This document shows, piece after piece, positions 61,745 through 64,000 of a stretch of 64,000 nucleotides of DNA. The notes below the pieces were generated by a model. It was not told the origin of the DNA and did not search any database. It was given only the letters and a program-made list of their open reading frames with translations. The first letter of the stretch is position 1. Each line of letters begins with the position of its first letter. A program made the translations under genes and the position numbers. Origin of the DNA: Streptomyces sp. SS1-1 (GTDB lineage: Bacteria > Actinomycetota > Actinomycetes > Streptomycetales > Streptomycetaceae); the NCBI RefSeq assembly GCF_008973465.1, contig NZ_WBXN01000004.1, positions 3,822,501 to 3,886,500 of the forward strand. Direction: 5' to 3'.

Positions 61745-64000
61745 TCACGGGCGTCCCGGTCCGTGCAGGTCCCATACCCATACTCCGTCGACCCATCTGC
61801 CGGGGGAGCCCACGAGTCGGCGGACGGTCTCCCGCAGCGCGTCGGCGTGCGGCTGCGGGGCCAGGACCAGGACTCCCGCCCGCCAGTACGCCAGGTCAGC
61901 CCGCGCCTGGTCGCGCCAGGAGTCCTCGACCGGCGGGACGACGCCCGAGGCGCCGACGTCCCGCAGCAGGTTGGACGTGAAGCGGGGCTCGGCGCCGTAG
62001 ATGCCGACGCGCTCCTCGCCGTAGGGGCCGTTGAAGTAGCCGCCGGGCAGCCGGAAGCCGAGGCCGGCCTCGGTCTGCCAGTGCAGGGCCTCCGCGTCGC
62101 CGGGGTCCGGCAGCGGCACCGGCACCAGGGACTCCCCGTCGCGGACGTACGCCTTCCAGGTGCCCTCCGCGATGAACGCCGGCACCTCGGTCCGGTCGAC
62201 GGCCCGCAGCGGGGCGGGGATCAGGGGGAGGAGGGCCAGCGCGACGGCGGCGAGGCCCGTCCAGCGGGTGCGCGGCGGGGCGGAGAGCAGGCGTTCCACG
62301 GCCAGGGCCAGCAGCATTCCCAGGACGGGTGCGCAGATCAGCGCGACGCGGCTCTCGATGACCGCCTCGAACACCGGGGCGTCGGCGAGGAGCCGCCACG
62401 GACCGGGCAGGGTGAGGTCCGTCAGCGGGATACGGAACTCCCGGCCCAGGGACAGGAACGCGGCGGCCACCGCCGTGCACGCCAGGGACCGCACCAGCGG
62501 CCGCCGCCGCATCAGGACGAGGATCGCGAAGGCGAGCAGGACCAGCGGCCAGCCGTAGAAGGCGTTCTGCTCGGTGGTGTTGAAGGACAGCGCGTCCGCC
62601 CGCGCGGCGTCGCCCGCGAGCCAGGACCGCTCGGCGAACGACAGCAGCGCGAGCGGGCTGTTGAAGGTCCGGGGGTTGTGCTCGATGCCGGTGTACGACT
62701 GGGGGCCGTGGAACTGCCAGATCAGCGGGTACACGACCAGCGGAAGGCAGACCGACGCGCCGATCAGCAGGCCGCGCAGCAGCGGACGCCAGGACGCGCG
62801 GGCCACCTCGGGGCGTACGGCGGCGTGGGCGGCGGCGAAGAGCAGCATGCCGAGGGCCGCCAGCAGCAACGGCTCCTCGCCCAGCAGGACCTGGTACGCC
62901 GCCATCAGGCCCAGGACGACACCGTCGCGGACCACACGGGTGCCCGCGCACAGCCGCAGGGCGCGTTCGATGATCAGCGGGATCATGAACAGCACCACGA
63001 AGTTGGGGTGCGCGTGGGCGTGGCTGACCATCGGCGGGGCGAACGCCGCGAGGGACGCGCCGGTGAAGGCCGCGACCCGGCTGCGCACGAGACGCCGGAC
63101 CAGCAGCCGGTACCAGGCGGCGGCGGTCGCGGCGAGGCCCACCGCCATGACGAGGCTGAGGGTGACGGCGGGACCGGCGGTGAGGGTGAGGGGCGTCAGC
63201 GGGACGGACAGGCCCAGCATGACCGTGTTGGCCATCAGGTTCACGCCGTCCGGGAAGCCCTGGAGGTCGGTGAAGAGCGGGTTGCGCAGATGGGCGACGT
63301 TGTCCGCGGTGACCGCGAAGAACCACTCCCACTGGGTCTGGTCGCGCATCGAGTCCGGCAGATAGCGGTGGGCCGGGTCGAAGAGACGCCCCGAATACAG
63401 GGCCATGGACATCAGGCAGAAGAGGAGGACGGCGAAGACGTCGGCGGGGCGCAGGGAGCGCGCCGCGATCCGGACGATCTCGGCGAGCGCGCGCGGGTAG
63501 TCCAGCGGGCGCACCTTGGAGCCGGGCCGGTGGGACCAGCGCACGGGCACCTCGGCGACGCTCAGCCCGGACTGCCGCAACTGCCGCAGCACCTCGACGT
63601 CGATGCCCCAGCCGTCCACGCGGGAGGCGGCGTAGGCGGCGCGGGCCCGGTCGCCGTCGAACAGCTTGAAACCGCACTGGGTGTCCCGGATGCCGGGCAG
63701 CGCGGTCCGGCGTATGAGCGCGTTGCCGGCCCGGCCGAGGAGTTCGCGCAGCCGGTGCTGGCGGGCGCCGATCGTGGCGCCGGGGACCGCGCGGGAGCCG
63801 ATGGCCGCGGCGTGGCCCGCGCCGAGCGCGTCGTCCAGTGCCGCCAACTCCGTGATGGGGGTGGCGAGATCGGCGTCCGTGACCAGGACCCGGCGGCCCC
63901 GGGAGGCGGCCACCCCGAGGCGCAGCGCGTGGCCCTTGCCGCGGTTGCGGGCGCCCGGGACGAGCCGGACGCGGGGGTCCTCGCGGGCGGTGACGAGGCC
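61745..64000 (-). CDS. GT2 glycosyltransferase fused to a multi-pass membrane domain, N-terminus outside window
   Basis: About 750 residues lie in the window, and the gene enters from the right edge. The first part is a GtrB/dolichyl-phosphate-mannose-synthase-like GT2 domain: NRGKGHALRLGVAASRG, VLVTDADLATP with the metal-binding DAD, RDTQCGFKLFDGDRARAAY, GWGIDVEVLRQLR and SVAEVPVRWSHRPGSKV. The rest has about ten transmembrane helices and a C-terminal soluble part (PGRWVDGVWVWDLHG), like membrane glycosyltransferases of the GT-C/YfhO kind. The fusion would make a polyprenyl-phosphate sugar and possibly use it for transfer outside the membrane. The acceptor is unknown. Confidence 0.88.
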   Translation of the reverse strand, partial: GLVTAREDPRVRLVPGARNRGKGHALRLGVAASRGRRVLVTDADLATPITELAALDDALGAGHAAAIGSRAVPGATIGARQHRLRELLGRAGNALIRRTALPGIRDTQCGFKLFDGDRARAAYAASRVDGWGIDVEVLRQLRQSGLSVAEVPVRWSHRPGSKVRPLDYPRALAEIVRIAARSLRPADVFAVLLFCLMSMALYSGRLFDPAHRYLPDSMRDQTQWEWFFAVTADNVAHLRNPLFTDLQGFPDGVNLMANTVMLGLSVPLTPLTLTAGPAVTLSLVMAVGLAATAAAWYRLLVRRLVRSRVAAFTGASLAAFAPPMVSHAHAHPNFVVLFMIPLIIERALRLCAGTRVVRDGVVLGLMAAYQVLLGEEPLLLAALGMLLFAAAHAAVRPEVARASWRPLLRGLLIGASVCLPLVVYPLIWQFHGPQSYTGIEHNPRTFNSPLALLSFAERSWLAGDAARADALSFNTTEQNAFYGWPLVLLAFAILVLMRRRPLVRSLACTAVAAAFLSLGREFRIPLTDLTLPGPWRLLADAPVFEAVIESRVALICAPVLGMLLALAVERLLSAPPRTRWTGLAAVALALLPLIPAPLRAVDRTEVPAFIAEGTWKAYVRDGESLVPVPLPDPGDAEALHWQTEAGLGFRLPGGYFNGPYGEERVGIYGAEPRFTSNLLRDVGASGVVPPVEDSWRDQARADLAYWRAGVLVLAPQPHADALRETVRRLVGSPGRWVDGVWVWDLHGPGRP

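Overview
The window is high-GC (about 70 percent or more) actinobacterial chromosome, almost certainly Streptomyces. The reasons are the codon pattern (nearly every third position G or C, many GTG and TTG starts), the dnaK-grpE-dnaJ-hspR operon with HspR-type HAIR inverted repeats, an ATPase/XRE/DUF397 module, a CYP107-like P450, and an intergenic repeat of a kind I recognise from Streptomyces genomes. From the heat-shock operon rightwards (clpB, aminopropyltransferase, pyrE, fba, kynA-kynU, two-component pair, P450, purA) the order resembles the S. coelicolor core read in reverse; this is from memory, not from an alignment. I found no tRNA, rRNA, CRISPR array, transposase or prophage.

Layout. 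1-1937: a truncated class III nucleotide cyclase, a divergent small membrane protein of Pycsar-effector (DUF5706) type and a Crp-family protein, together a candidate cyclic-nucleotide defence or signalling locus. 2025-9798: a frameshifted hypothetical gene, a MarR regulator facing a SnoaL-like protein across a palindrome, metG, a lipoprotein, a polysaccharide deacetylase, a haloperoxidase-type hydrolase and a DUF72 protein. 9808-16797: an FG-GAP lipoprotein, a DUF5701-like protein, a DUF2637 membrane protein, a large membrane Fe-S reductase and a WecA-like protein that has lost catalytic residues. 16800-21105: HspR-controlled dnaK-grpE-dnaJ-hspR. 21122-24572: two tandem secreted PA14-like/FN3 proteins that share a nearly identical 551-bp block.

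24877-33053: an orphan sugar-binding lipoprotein, two convergent paralogous LuxR-type regulators, a small secreted peptide with a repeated DSSWP motif, a cluster-less Rieske-like protein, a PPOX-fold protein, clpB with its own HAIR element, and a YbjN protein. 33132-38697: the ATPase/XRE/DUF397 module, an HTH protein, a Uma2 nuclease-like protein, an aminotransferase and a phosphotransferase. 38764-47587: small membrane proteins, DUF2617, a membrane aminopropyltransferase, a CoxG-like protein, an aldose epimerase, pyrE, fba and an MFS exporter. 47804-52136: DUF3151, then tryptophan catabolism (kynA-kynU) and, across a TetR gene, a probable kynurenine formamidase. 52274-64000: a two-component system, a VOC protein, a P450, a second Uma2 gene facing a stand-alone ScoMcrA-head-like protein, a diacylglycerol-kinase-like protein, purA, an antitoxin/PIN-like pair with a palindromic operator, and a GT2/membrane glycosyltransferase fusion cut by the window end.

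A feature running through the window is leaderless transcription: at least a dozen genes without a Shine-Dalgarno sequence have a TANNNT hexamer ending 6-8 nt before the start codon. Strong hairpin terminators separate most convergent gene pairs.
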